DNA from: Telopea speciosissima
Lineage: Eukaryota > Streptophyta > Magnoliopsida > Proteales > Proteaceae
Direction of reading: 5' to 3'
DNA: 64,000 nt
NCBI RefSeq assembly: GCF_018873765.1
Contig: NC_057920.1
Location: 7,019,307 to 7,083,306 of the forward strand
Of the stretch, positions 9,916 through 19,968 are shown piece after piece. Under the pieces are notes generated by a model that saw only the letters and a list, made by a program, of their open reading frames with translations, searched no databases and was not told the origin of the DNA. The position numbers and the translations under genes are program-made. Numbering within the stretch: position 1 is the first letter of the stretch; each line of letters begins with the position of its first letter.

Positions 9916-9930
9916 AAAGTCAATAATACC
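9916..9930 (+). repeat. LINE target-site duplication (right)
   Basis: AAAGTCAATAATACC is the partner of 7237-7251. Unit A homology to unit B resumes here (CCCACC follows in both). Confidence 0.92.
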
Positions 9931-11460
9931 CACCCTACTGTTCCTGATACTCATCTCAAGACACCAAGAAGCAATTTATGAGAACAAGTTATGCCATAAA
10001 CGAATAACCATTTGTTTGTTTGTTTGGTTTTTTTTAACAAACCGTTTGGTTATTACTACACAGAATATATTACAGAATTATAAATGGGTGTAGTATATCT
10101 ATGTGCAAAATAATTTTTGTACTTTTGATTTCCTCTATTCTGTTGTATAATTTCAACAAACATGTGAGGTGCGATGAGAAAATCTGATTTAATTCAATCA
10201 ATTCTTCGATCATTGTCGTTGCACGTTTACAGAAAGGCATTTACGATCGTAATTGTACATTTAGGTGATCTTGTTTTGCAGGTTAAATCCAATCTCCAAA
10301 TCTCTTGGCCAACGATGTGGCCACATCTTCATTTTTTTGCCTCCCCCCCCCCCCCCCTCTCTCTCTCTCTTTCTCTTCACTCCCAAACTTTTTTCAGTCA
10401 TTAATATAAGATGAAAATTATCTCTTGTAGGTAAGATCTACAAGATTTTTGAAATAAAAAGAAAAAAAAAATCGAGGACTTGTAGAAATCTTTGCTGCTT
10501 CTTCCTAATACCAACTTTTAGAATTTGAGTTGATTCCAATTGATTCCAACCCAGATTCTAAGACTTAGAATCGTTTGGAGGCCGATGCATGTATCTTTTT
10601 TTTCATACATTTCACCCCATTAGCGATTCAACGAAACTTTTTTGTGAGCTCTGTAGCATCTTATCAAGCCCAAAGAGAAATGGTCAAATTGAGTCATATC
10701 AAGGAAGGAGCATAGAGTACACTGGCATGTAAGGTACGGGAATAGCAAAGGATGAAAGAAAAGAATTAACTTATGAGAATCCATCGTGTTGTAGGTAAAA
10801 AACCAGCCCAGGGGCAACAAAAATATTTTCACATCAGTGAGTGATGAGAAAGTCGTGGTCCGGATTGGAGTCTTTACTCCTCACTGTCTCATGATGTATT
10901 TTAAAACTGGGAGGGCAACATGAAGTTAGCTCCCACACGTAATCCAAAGCAGACCATATGATGAGACGTACTCCTGAACCTCATCATTAGTGTGGAGTGA
11001 CAAAGAAAATCTCACATAGGTTTGTGAAAGGAAAATCATGATCCATATAAGAATTGAATTACTCACTACATGAAGTGGATCATATCCACTATGAAGTAGT
11101 TGGTTTGACCTTTGAAAAGAAATAAAGAGGTAAAATCTCACTAACAATACTGCATTATTCTTAATTAATTAGAAACTAATACTGCGAAAACCCTGCACTC
11201 TTCTCCAATTTCTTAAAATATGGTACTACGACAATGGTGGGTGGAGATGGGATTATTATCCTCTCCAATTCCTAAAGTGTGATAGTGCGACATTGCTAGA
11301 TGGAGATGTCAACACCTAGCAACTGCCGTCGCATCCAACCGTTTGTGTCAACACCTCTACCTAGCACTGTCGCATTGCCACACTTTAAACAATTGAAGAA
11401 GATAATTTTTCAGTTCGACCCCTGATAGCTGACTGCAGCTAAAATTTAGTATGGTTGCGG
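9931..11460. other. Unit A spacer upstream of copy 2
   Basis: No gene. The stretch is paralogous to 17294-18790 with few differences. It includes a C run followed by a CT run at about 10341-10376 (copy at about 17686-17720). None of the short open frames is kept between the two copies in a way that suggests coding. Confidence 0.6.
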
Positions 11461-12041
11461 CTGGATCTTGGTAACGCTCCGTTATATTTGTTTCTTGCAC
11501 CTCAAGCCAAGCTCCACCATGGGGCCAAGGCAACAACCTATGAACCTATGATATTAAAAAAACAAAAAAAGAAAAAAAAAAAAAAAGAAAGAAAAAAAGA
11601 GAATTGAGATAGAAAAAGAGCAACGAGTAAGAGTAAGCCAACGCCTAACCCATCTGCCCGCAGTCTGCGCGTACGTGCGTCATAGCTGAGGCCTCTCAGA
11701 TTCTCTGTCTGTTCCTCTTCTGTTAGGCAGGTCCAAGAAACCCAGCAAAACGAAATATCATTTGGTTAATGACGGCTTCGCTTACGACATTCCTCTCCGA
11801 CCCCACCATAAATAATAATCAACAACCCCTTTCCCCCTCTTCCAAGTACCCACCTCATCCCACCCTTTAAAAACATACACAACCGACGATCCACTCTGCA
11901 TTCTCTCTCTGCTTCCAATTCCGTGTCTCAGCCTTCCCTCTGCTCTGAAGACTGAACAAGTTTGTCTCTCTGTCTCCTTCACGACGTCTCTCCAAGCACA
12001 TACACATAAACACTCTCTCAGCTGCCACTCTGGAGAGAGAG
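11461..12041 (+). promoter_or_regulatory. Promoter and leader of PADRE copy 2
   Basis: Conserved with the other copies: a distal TTTGTTTCTTGCACCTCAAG motif (about 11490), an A-rich run (about 11550-11600), the CGCG/CGTCA box GCGCGTACGTGCGTCATAGC at 11667-11686 followed by TGAGG, an ACGAAATATCATTTGGTTAATGACGG stretch, a TATA-like TTTAAAAA at 11866-11873, then a CT-rich leader. The TATA-like element lies about 170 bp before the ATG, so the leader is probably about 140 nt. Confidence 0.65.
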
Positions 12042-12641
12042 ATGGGTCCATGCTTCTCCACAAACGCCACTGATGATTCCCCCAATCTATCCATGGCCAA
12101 AGTCATCTCTGCTAATGGCAATCTCCGTGAGTATCCCATACCCGTTACAGTATCGCAGGTCCTTGAAATCGAGACCTCTTCCTGCTTCCTCTGCAATTCC
12201 GATAGTCTCTTATTCGATGACTACATTCCTGCCCTTGATTCTTCTGAAGAACTTCAGGCGTGTCGGATCTACTTCGTCCTCCCCACCAGTCGCCTACAAT
12301 ATCGCCTCACTGCTCCCGATATGGCCGCCCTTGCTGTGAAGGCCAGCACTGCGCTCTCTCAGAGTTTCAGGAAAAAGGTTGGATGGAATAAAAAGACACG
12401 GATATCTCCGGTTTTGGAACTGAGCAACAACCAGAGAATCGGGATTATTGGTGGGTTTGGTGGATATTTTGAGTATGATGGGTTTGATACTTCCACTGAC
12501 AAGTCGAGAATCGGCCGGGTTTCAAGATCTGGATCCATTAGGAAATCACAGAAAAATTCTTCCAGACGAACCAAGAAGTTTGCTATTCAATCGTTTCGAA
12601 TGAGGTTGAGCACCATTTACGAAGGATCGGAGATCGATTAG
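12042..12641 (+). CDS. PADRE-domain (DUF4228) protein, copy 2
   Basis: A 199-residue intronless PADRE protein with the same layout as copy 1: KVISANGNLREYPIPV from about residue 19, SSCFLCNSDSLLFDDY, a YFVLPTSRLQYRLTAPDM block, KASTALS, an RKSQKNSSRRTKKFAIQSF basic stretch and the terminal RLSTIYEG. It starts MGPCFS. Pro directly after Gly2 is excluded from the standard N-myristoylation pattern, so membrane anchoring may be lost compared with MGSCFS copies. It has Cys-Arg (LQACRIYF) where the other copies have Gly-Gln. It differs from copy 3 at four nucleotides, two of which change the protein. Confidence 0.93.
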   Translation: MGPCFSTNATDDSPNLSMAKVISANGNLREYPIPVTVSQVLEIETSSCFLCNSDSLLFDDYIPALDSSEELQACRIYFVLPTSRLQYRLTAPDMAALAVKASTALSQSFRKKVGWNKKTRISPVLELSNNQRIGIIGGFGGYFEYDGFDTSTDKSRIGRVSRSGSIRKSQKNSSRRTKKFAIQSFRMRLSTIYEGSEID

Positions 12642-13335
12642 TTCTGTAATTATTCGATCGCTTCATCATAATCATCATCGAGAAAATCGACATATATGCA
12701 GCATATGTCCTTTTTCCATCTCGAATCTGGGGATCACTTGAGAGGATCAATAGCCCGGATCACATTCTAGTTCCGAATCCGTAGGTCGTTTGAGAGAGGT
12801 GAGCCGAATCTATATGTGAGCTGCTCGGCGTAGGAGAACCATTCTCGTACAAGAATGTGATTCCGAACTCGAGGATCACTAGGAGCAGGAGAGTGTTTTT
12901 CTATTTTCTCCATCAAATAGGAAGCCGAACACCTATTAATCTATCAAAAGATGGGTCTTTCTGTTTCAAGTCGACCCCTTTTGTAAATTTTCATCTCATA
13001 CTTGCAATAGGCAGCATTTCATTTGTTCCTTTTCATTTATCATACTCTGTTTTGAAAGTTTTTCTATCCAAAAAAAAAATCTTTTATGAAAGTTCAAGTA
13101 TCAAGTGGAACAGAAAAGAAATCAGGGATGCAATGGAGAAACCGTAACTGAACAAAACCAGTTATAAACCATTTTCTGGTGCCCGATGGACTGATTTAGT
13201 TCGGACTTTGGAGGTATGTACGGTTCTTCAAGTTTGTTTCAAAGATGTAACTTCGAGGGCTGGACTTATGGAGGAACTCTGGAAGTATGGGAAAGAAGGG
13301 GAAAAAATCCTCTGCAGTCCTAATATGGCGGTGTA
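12642..13335 (+). other. 3' flank of PADRE copy 2
   Basis: Shared with unit B (from 19969). It includes GCATATGTCC, a CGACCCCTTTTGTAAATTTTC motif at about 12970 and CTTTTATGAAAGTTC at about 13081, probably the 3' UTR and poly(A) region. No further coding sequence is seen; short frames here are not supported. Confidence 0.55.
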
Positions 13336-13430
13336 CTGCAGTGCGGATCTGAGAGCTCGAGATGTGGAAGATGCGACATCCAAAAAACTATCTTCCATGT
13401 GTCGAGCTCTCAAGGCTGCATTACTGCCAA
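13336..13430. mobile_element. Small fold-back element (GAGAGCTCGACATGTGGAAGA family)
   Basis: The left arm (GCAGTGCGGATCTGAGAGCTCGAGATGTGGAAGA) and the reverse complement of the right arm (GGCAGTAATGCAGCCTTGAGAGCTCGACACATGGAAGA) align, giving a roughly 95-bp hairpin. The unit B copy is at 20663-20773 and a longer relative is at 57107-57262. Non-coding MITE. Confidence 0.65.
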
Positions 13431-14138
13431 ATGTCTGTACTATAGAGGATTTTAATCCGAGAAAGAAGCGCCTATGAAGAATTGAAATTTTAAAACTCAA
13501 AACTACCCTCCAAATGAATCTGTATTAAGGAAAAAGGCATAATCCTCAATTAGCTTAGGCTTTCTCTGATATAATTTCTAGGACCATATTTTCCGCACCC
13601 ACACTCAAGGGAGATCGATGGGTTTGGATGATGTCCATGAGTATGGGGATCGGAACAGTGGGGTGGGATATTATTGACCATTGGTAGATGAGGAAGGAAA
13701 ACATTTTAAGACCATTGATGGCTAGCTGTACTTTGTTGGTGTAGAAAAACTTTCTCCAAATTGGTCAAATTTTTTTATGTCCAGTCATAAGAGTGTGTAA
13801 AATGACCATTCTACCCATAGTGAAATAAAAAATTCCATTCAAACCAATGCCATTGTGTGCACTCTATTACGTGAAAGTTTTCCTCCATCAGTGTAAGTAG
13901 GGTAATCTCATCCTAATGTTTGTTTATTTAGCCACAAGATTAGTAAAATCCAAAACCATATCGATAAGTCATCATATCTGTCATGGTTTTGCCTTTTAGG
14001 CTTAATGGTATGATTTGTTCAGATTATTTTCTTATTAACAGTTAAATTGACATCACCACTGATATATTAAGTGAGGACTACTTTTGATTTTGTTTATGTT
14101 GCTGACCTAATGAAACTATCAAATTTCCTTTCCCTCTG
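13431..14138. other. Unit A spacer
   Basis: No gene. Paralogous to about 20780-21500. It contains ACCATATTTTCCGCACCCAC and other words shared with the flank of copy 1. Nothing else stands out. Confidence 0.5.
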
Positions 14139-14500
14139 TTAAGAGGTAGGAGATGGAGCGGTACAAAGGAGTGAGACGGGGTGGGGAAAAAGAATAGTCG
14201 AAGTAGGGGTGGGGGCAGGACAGGGGAGTGATGAGGCTAAAGAAGGAGAAATAGTAGAAGTGGGGTGTGGGGGCAGTACAAGAGAGATGGGGTGGGGAAG
14301 AAAAATAGTAGAGGTCGGGGGTGGGGGCGACACAGGGGAGTCATGGCCTCATGGGGCAGGCCAGGGGAGTGTTGGGGTTGGGGAGAAAGAATCGTTGAGG
14401 TGGGATATGGAGGTAGGATAGGGGAGTAATGTGTGAGGGAGTTGCAGAACGACGGTACAAAGGTAAGAAATTGGGGTGGGGAAGAAGAATAGCAGAGGAG
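14139..14500 (+). repeat. G-rich minisatellite, unit A
   Basis: About six to seven imperfect units of roughly 50-60 bp, each containing a GGGGTGGGGA(A)GAA run, an A(T/G)AGT(A/C)GA(A/G)GT word and a GGGG(T)GGGGGC run, followed by ACAGGGGAG or similar. Several places have four G-runs close together (for example about 14258-14296 and 14318-14365), so the + strand could form G-quadruplexes. The unit B copy is at about 21500-21862. The proline-rich open frames on the minus strand are by-products of this repeat. Confidence 0.75.
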
Positions 14501-14506
14501 GGAGAT

Positions 14507-15000
14507 GTGATACCCAGGAGACGGCATAGCACTGGCCTGTCTGAGAGATCATTAAGGGGTCCCCATCAAAAGATAGCTTAGCACTAGGTGGTTTGGGGGA
14601 TCAATGAGGGAGTAAACTTAGTTCCACATCGGCTAGCGAGAGAGATCCTAAACTATTGATAAACAGTAGCCTCCTCTACTTGGTATGACACGTTTTAAAG
14701 TTTTGAACCCCATTGGGTCAAAACGGACAATATCATGCCAAGAGGGGGCTACAACGGAGATGTTTTGCTCGTAAGGGGGGAGAATATGACACCCAAGAGA
14801 CAATACAATACTGGCACACTTGAGAGATCATTGAGGGGTTCCCACCAAGAGACGGCTTAATACTAGGGAGAGAAATCCTGAATTATTGATAAAGAGTAGC
14901 CTCCTCAACTTGGCATGACCTATTTTAAAGTCGTGAGGTCCATTGGACCAAAGCGGATAATATCACACCAAGAGAGAGTCTGGATCGTTATAGGAAATGA
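14507..15000 (+). repeat. Two diverged direct repeats of about 215-250 bp
   Basis: 14507-14760 and 14787-15000 share the same order of words: GA(C/T)ACCCA(A/G)GAGAC, CTGGC, GAGAGATCATT(A/G)AGGGGT, GAGAGA(A/G)ATCCT, ATTGATAAA(C/G)AGTAGCCTCCTC and a final ATATCA(T/C)(G/A)CCAAGAG. The first copy also has TTCCACATCGGCTAGCGAGAG, wording common near the ends of plant LTR/TRIM elements. Unit B has the same pair at about 21866-22370. Probably an old non-autonomous retroelement piece, not a gene. Confidence 0.6.
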
Positions 15001-15004
15001 TGAT

Positions 15005-15612
15005 TTACTAGTGTTGCGTCAAGAACTGTGCCGGAGCGACCTGTTCTTGCAATATGAAATTGGCAAGAGAGGGTCGGGCCGTGCCGGTGTCCCCACTCTG
15101 ATGCTTAAGTCAGAACTCTTAGCAACAGATAATGATAATTCAAAAATCATAGGCTAGGAGTGAAGCATTGTGAGTAGAATCGTGCTCCATTAGAAAGGAG
15201 AGTCCTGGGCGTGGAGTGAGAGATTTTTGGAGTAATTATAAGGATAGTGTTGATCCCTTGATTCCCTTGCACCTTATTAGGCGCCATGTGGGCGATAATC
15301 TCGAGCCACAATGATTCGTGGTGTGTTCTCTTTTATCAGTGTGGTGCTCGGGTCGCCTAGATAAGGTCGTCCCCCTCCTTCTACGGGGTGGTCTAGATTC
15401 TTGATCAGATCGCTCTAAGGAGGACTCGACCAGCGACCCCTCGCTAACGTGATGATGTCTGGCATTGCGTGTATGTCCTTTGAGATCGGGCCTGCGCCCG
15501 GGTCCTGCTATTTATGGATAGGGTCAACTTGCGCTCGTCCTGCCCAACCTAAGCTCATCCTCTGATGTACGTGTTGGTCTTTTATCGGTTGACGTTTCTT
15601 GACATATCAACT
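15005..15612 (+). mobile_element. LTR-like insertion present only in unit A
   Basis: Unit A and unit B agree up to AAATGATGATTTA (15008 / 22380) and again from GGATTAATAGTTAATAA (about 15613 / 22383). The roughly 605 bp between them are absent from unit B. The block starts near TGTTGCGTCAAGAACTG and ends near TTGACATATCAAC, is more GC-rich than its surroundings, and has no long open frame. It fits a solo LTR, although the flanking ACTAG/ACTGT words match only partly. Confidence 0.55.
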
Positions 15613-15777
15613 GTGGATTAATAGTTAATAAGTATTAATCTAATTAATGTTATTTTGGTTTAGTTACCTCAAACACAATATGTGAAAAGATTGATACTTC
15701 TGCTACAGTTGTCATTTATATTTACGATTTTAAAAGTTTCATTTTGATATTACTTCTTCAAACAAGGACCTATCTCT

Positions 15778-15942
15778 TGTGCATCTGGGCAGTCCGGCTG
15801 CATGTGCAGCGCCAGACTCAAGGCGACGCGCTTTGACCACTTTACTCCTACCCAAGCATCTTGCTTGAGCAGAGGTAAGGCGGTCAAAACGCATCACCTT
15901 GAGTCTGATGCTGCACATGCAGCCCGACTGCCCTGATGCACA
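15778..15942. mobile_element. Fold-back element, complete in unit A
   Basis: The left arm TGTGCATCTGGGCAGTCCGG...GCATGTGCAG...CAGACTCAAGGCGACGCGCTTTGACC pairs with the right arm ending GCTGCACATGCAGCCCGACTGCCCTGATGCACA. The arms are about 60 bp around a loop of about 45 bp with CTACCCAAGCATCTTGCTTG. In unit B only the right arm is present (about 22555-22616). The 39765-39844 hairpin has similar internal wording (a GGTAAGGC(G/A)GTC motif). Confidence 0.75.
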
Positions 15943-17060
15943 GGATCTTTTTCGTTCAAACACCGAGTAGGTAGCTTGGGTCGAACTAGCTCCACTATAG
16001 GAACCACGGGCCTCCATACAGTGGTGCCGATGACCTCTAACCCAACCTTCTGCCCTTTTGCCCTTTTGCCCTTTTGCTTTTGCGGTCTACCCTCCGATAC
16101 TCCTTCGGTCATTCCCACTAAATGCCTTCTTTTCGCTTTCGTAATTCGTATACCTTTTGGCATTTTGGTTTTCGTTCACATTTGCCACATGTGTGAACTC
16201 CGAAGACTCCTTACAATTTCCAATTCGAATCTTGTTTTGTATTTTTCCCATTATAATATCATTCGTTCGCAAATGCCTTGTTTTAATGGTCTCTGGTTTT
16301 TCGAGTTCCTTAGCTTATGTCAATCATTGAAGTAAATGAATAATTTAAGCAATTAAAAAAGTCTTCAAATTGTAAAGAATCAAGAATGTGTTTTATTAAG
16401 CTAAAAAGCTTTGCATTAATTAATTTCAAAAAATTCAGAATACCTGCCGGCTGCCCAATTGAAGGGTGGACGATAGGTCTGGATTATAAGTCTTTAATTA
16501 ATTAATTAGATCATAAAAACTAAAGGTGTTAAATGGTCAGATTCGGTTTAAATCATTTAATTAAATGATTTTAATTTTGAAACGACTTTATGATATCAAT
16601 TTTAAATGAATCGATTTGATTTCGGTAAATGGTTTCTGTTTGATTTTGGCACATTTATGTACAATTAAGAGTGTTAAACAATTCGATTTAACTCAAGTCA
16701 TTTAATTAAACGATCTCAAATTTAAAACCATAACTTTATTAAAAGGTTTCATGGTTTTAGTTTAAATGATTTGATTCGATTTCAGTTTGATTTTGACACC
16801 CTTACTAAAAGCTGACCTCGTAGATGGATCCTTTAGGCTTAAAGCATAACCTGGAATGCAATAAGTTTACTTTTATGTGCACTCTACCTGGTAAATCATT
16901 TCAACAAGGGTTTGCAAAGTATCAATTCAACTATGAACTCCCCTCAACATCATGTTGTCGTGGTCTAATGGAAGAGGGTCTATGGTGCATCTTCTTATGT
17001 CCATTCGACGGTTGTGTGCATGATCGTTTATATATCATGCACAACAATGCACAAACTCGC
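15943..17060. other. Unit A distal block
   Basis: No gene supported. Paralogous to about 22617-23825 and, in part, to 1528-1880. It contains a short CCCTTTTG tandem repeat (about 16045-16076), and pairs of AAATCATTTAATTAAATGATT-like palindromes (about 16540-16570 and 16690-16710) that are AT-rich repeat remnants. The end (about 16990-17055) has GTGTGCATGATCG..TGCAC wording like 53380-53520. Confidence 0.5.
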
Positions 17061-17293
17061 TCGAAGGATTTTAGGTGATTCGTGACCGATAGCAGTTTTC
17101 TCCGGCGTGCCATCTTGCCTTTTGTTCTCAATAGTTTTATTCTTCCCTCCACTCTAATTAGCATGTGTTAATAAAACTTTATTCTAATTTGTGGGTGCAG
17201 AAAACTTTATTCTAATTTCTATTTATATTTAGGAGAGTTTCCCTCCATCAACATTACTACACTGTTTTTTTACTGTTCAAAGTCAATAATACC

Positions 17294-17686
17294 CACCCCA
17301 CTGTTCCTGATACCTATCTCAAGACACCAACAAGCAATTTATGAGAGCAAGTTATGCCACAAACAATAACCATTTGTTTTTAACAAACCGTTTGGTTATT
17401 ATTACACAGAATATATTACACAATCATAAATGGGTTTAGTATATCTATGTGCAAAATAATTTTTGTATTTTTTATTTCCTCTATTCTTTTGTATAATTTC
17501 AACAAACATGTGAGGTGCGATGAGAAAATTTGATTAAATTCAATCAATTCTTCGATCATTGTTGTTGCATGTTTACAGAAAGGCATTTACGATCATAATT
17601 GTACATTTAGGTAATCTTGTTTTGCAGGTTAAATCCAATCTCCAAATCACTTGGCCAACGATGTGGCTACATCTTCATATTTTTGC

Positions 17687-17718
<32 letters not shown>

Positions 17719-18790
17719 TCACTCCTAAACTTTTTTTAGTCATTAATATAAGATGAAAATTATCTCTTGTAGGTAAGATCCACAAGGTTTTTGAAATAGA
17801 AAGAAAAAAAAATCAAGGACTTGTAGAATTCTTCGCTTCTTCTTCCTAATACCAACTTTTAGAATTTAAGATGATTCCAATTAATTCCCACCCAGATTCT
17901 GAGATTTAGAATCGTTTGGAGGCCGATGCATGTATGTTTGTTTTCATACATTTCCCCCCATTAGCAATTCAACGAAACTTTTTTGTGAGCTCTGTAGCAT
18001 CTTATCAAGCCCAAAGACAAATGGTCAAATTGAGTCATATCAAGGAAGGAGCATAGAGTACACTGGCATGTAAGGTACAGAATAGCAAAGGATGAAAGAA
18101 AAGAATTAACTTATAAGAATCCATCGTGTTGTAGGTAAAAACTAGCCCAGGGGAACCAAAGATATTTTCACCTCAGTGAGTGATGAGAAAATCGTGGTCC
18201 GGATTGGAGTCTTTACTCTTCACTATCTCATGGTGTATTTTATAATTGTGAGGGCAACATGAAGTTAGCTTCGACACGTAATCCAAAGCAGACCATATGA
18301 TGAGACGTACTCCTTGACCTCTTCATTAGTGTGGAGTGACAAAAAATCTCACATAGGTTTGTGAAAGGAAAATCATTATCCATATAAGAATTGAAGTCCT
18401 CACTACATGAAGTGGATCATATCCACTATGAAGTAGTTGGTTTGACCTTCGTAAAGAAATAAAGAGGTAAAATCTCACTAGCAATACTGCATTATTCTTA
18501 ATTAATTAGAAACTAATACTGCGAAAACCCTGTAATCTTCTCCAATTTCTTAAAGTATGGTACTGCGACAATGGTGGGTGGAGATGGGATTATTATCCTC
18601 TCCAATTCCTAAAATGTGATAGTGCGATAGTGCTAGATGGAGATGTCAACACCTAGCAGCTGCCGGCGCATCCAATTGTTTGTTTCAACACCTCCACCTA
18701 GCACTGTTGCATTGCCACACTTTAAAAAATCGAAGAAGATAATTTTCCAGTGGAGATGTCGAGCCTGATAGCTGACTTGCAGCTAAAATT
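17294..18790. other. Unit B spacer upstream of copy 3
   Basis: No gene. Paralogous to 9931-11460. It contains a C run followed by a CT microsatellite at about 17686-17720, where the unit A copy is longer in C and shorter in CT, as expected for slippage. Confidence 0.55.
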
Positions 18791-19368
18791 TAGTATGGTT
18801 GCGGCTGGATCTTGGTAACGCTCCGTTATATTTGTTTCTTGCACCTCAAGCCAAGCTCCACCACGGGGCCAAGGCAACAACCTACGATATTTAAAAAAGA
18901 AGAAAAGGAAGAAAGAAAGAGAATTGAGATAAAAAAAAAAGAGCAACGAGTAAGAGTAAGCCAACGCCTAACCCATCTGCCCGCAGTCTGCGCGTACGTG
19001 CGTGCGTCATAGCTGAGGCCTCTCAGATTCTCTGTCTGTTCCTCTTCTGTTAGGCAGGTCCAAGAAACCCAGCAAAACGAAATATCATTTGGTTAATGAC
19101 GGCTTCGCTTACGACATTCCTCTCCGACCCCACCATAAATAATAATCAACAACCCTTTTCCCCCTCTTCCAAGTACCCACCTCATCCCACCCTTTAAAAA
19201 CATACACAACCGACGATCCACTCTGCATTCTCTCTCTGCTTCCAATTCCGTGTCTCAGCCTTCCCTCTGCTCTGAAGACTGAACAAGTTTGTCTCTCTGT
19301 CTCCTTCACGACGTCTCTCCAAGCACATACACATAAACACTCTCTCAGCTGCCACTCTGGAGAGAGAG
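18791..19368 (+). promoter_or_regulatory. Promoter and leader of PADRE copy 3
   Basis: Nearly identical to the copy 2 promoter. The CGCG/CGTCA box is at 18990-19018 with an extra CGTG (GCGCGTACGTGCGTGCGTCA). TTTAAAAA is at 19193-19200 and a CT-rich leader follows. The A-rich tract at about 18895-18945 is shorter than in copy 2. Confidence 0.65.
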
Positions 19369-19968
19369 ATGGGTCCATGCTTCTCCACAAACGCCACTGA
19401 TGATTCCCCCAATCTATCCATGGCCAAAGTCATCTCTGCTAATGGCAATCTCCGTGAGTATCCCATACCCGTTACAGTATCGCAGGTCCTTGAAATCGAG
19501 ACCTCTTCCTGCTTCCTCTGCAATTCCGATAGTCTCTTATTCGATGACTACATTCCTGCCTTTGATTCTTCTGAAGAACTTCAGGCGTGTCGGATCTACT
19601 TCGTCCTCCCCACCAGTCGCCTACAATATCGCCTCACTGCTCCGGATATGGCCGCCCTTGCTGTGAAGGCCAGCACTGCGCTCTCTCAGAGTTCCAGGAA
19701 AAAGGTTGGATGGAATAAGAAGACACGGATATCTCCGGTTTTGGAACTGAGCAACAACCAGAGAATCGGGATTATTGGTGGGTTTGGTGGATATTTTGAG
19801 TATGATGGGTTTGATACTTCCACTGACAAGTCGAGAATCGGCCGGGTTTCAAGATCTGGATCCATTAGGAAATCACAGAAAAATTCTTCCAGACGAACCA
19901 AGAAGTTTGCTATTCAATCGTTTCGAATGAGGTTGAGCACCATTTACGAAGGATCGGAGATCGATTAG
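19369..19968 (+). CDS. PADRE-domain (DUF4228) protein, copy 3
   Basis: A 199-residue intronless PADRE protein, the product of the unit A/unit B duplication. It is the same as copy 2 except Leu to Phe in IPAFDSSEEL (about residue 65) and Phe to Ser in LSQSSRKK (about residue 114), plus two silent changes. It also begins MGPCFS, so the Gly2-Pro3 change came before this duplication. The domain layout and terminal RLSTIYEG motif are intact. With promoter and coding sequence this similar, the two genes are probably expressed alike. Confidence 0.93.
   Translation: MGPCFSTNATDDSPNLSMAKVISANGNLREYPIPVTVSQVLEIETSSCFLCNSDSLLFDDYIPAFDSSEELQACRIYFVLPTSRLQYRLTAPDMAALAVKASTALSQSSRKKVGWNKKTRISPVLELSNNQRIGIIGGFGGYFEYDGFDTSTDKSRIGRVSRSGSIRKSQKNSSRRTKKFAIQSFRMRLSTIYEGSEID

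Larger units (their letters stand above)
7044..17060 (+). repeat. Segmental tandem duplication, unit A (holds PADRE copy 2)
   Basis: Unit A and unit B (about 17120-23825) match in order and at very high identity from TTCTCAATAGTTTTATT to the ACAATGCACAAACTC motif near 17055 / 23820. Corresponding points are 9930/17293, 12042/19369 and 14209/21570. Unit A is longer because it carries a LINE (7252-9915), a 0.6-kb LTR-like block (about 15005-15612) and the left half of a fold-back element (15778-15942), none of which are in unit B. Confidence 0.9.

Noticed and set aside
11782-12196. Minus-strand open frames over PADRE promoters and 5' coding ends (also 19109-19523, 4158-4535, 33149-33544)
   Set aside because: They are conserved only because the DNA opposite is conserved. 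They encode compositionally biased peptides from CT-repeat leaders and have no family resemblance.
14139-14552. Proline/serine-rich minus-strand proteins
   Set aside because: They arise from translating the G-rich minisatellite, and are open in several frames at once, as expected for a repeat.
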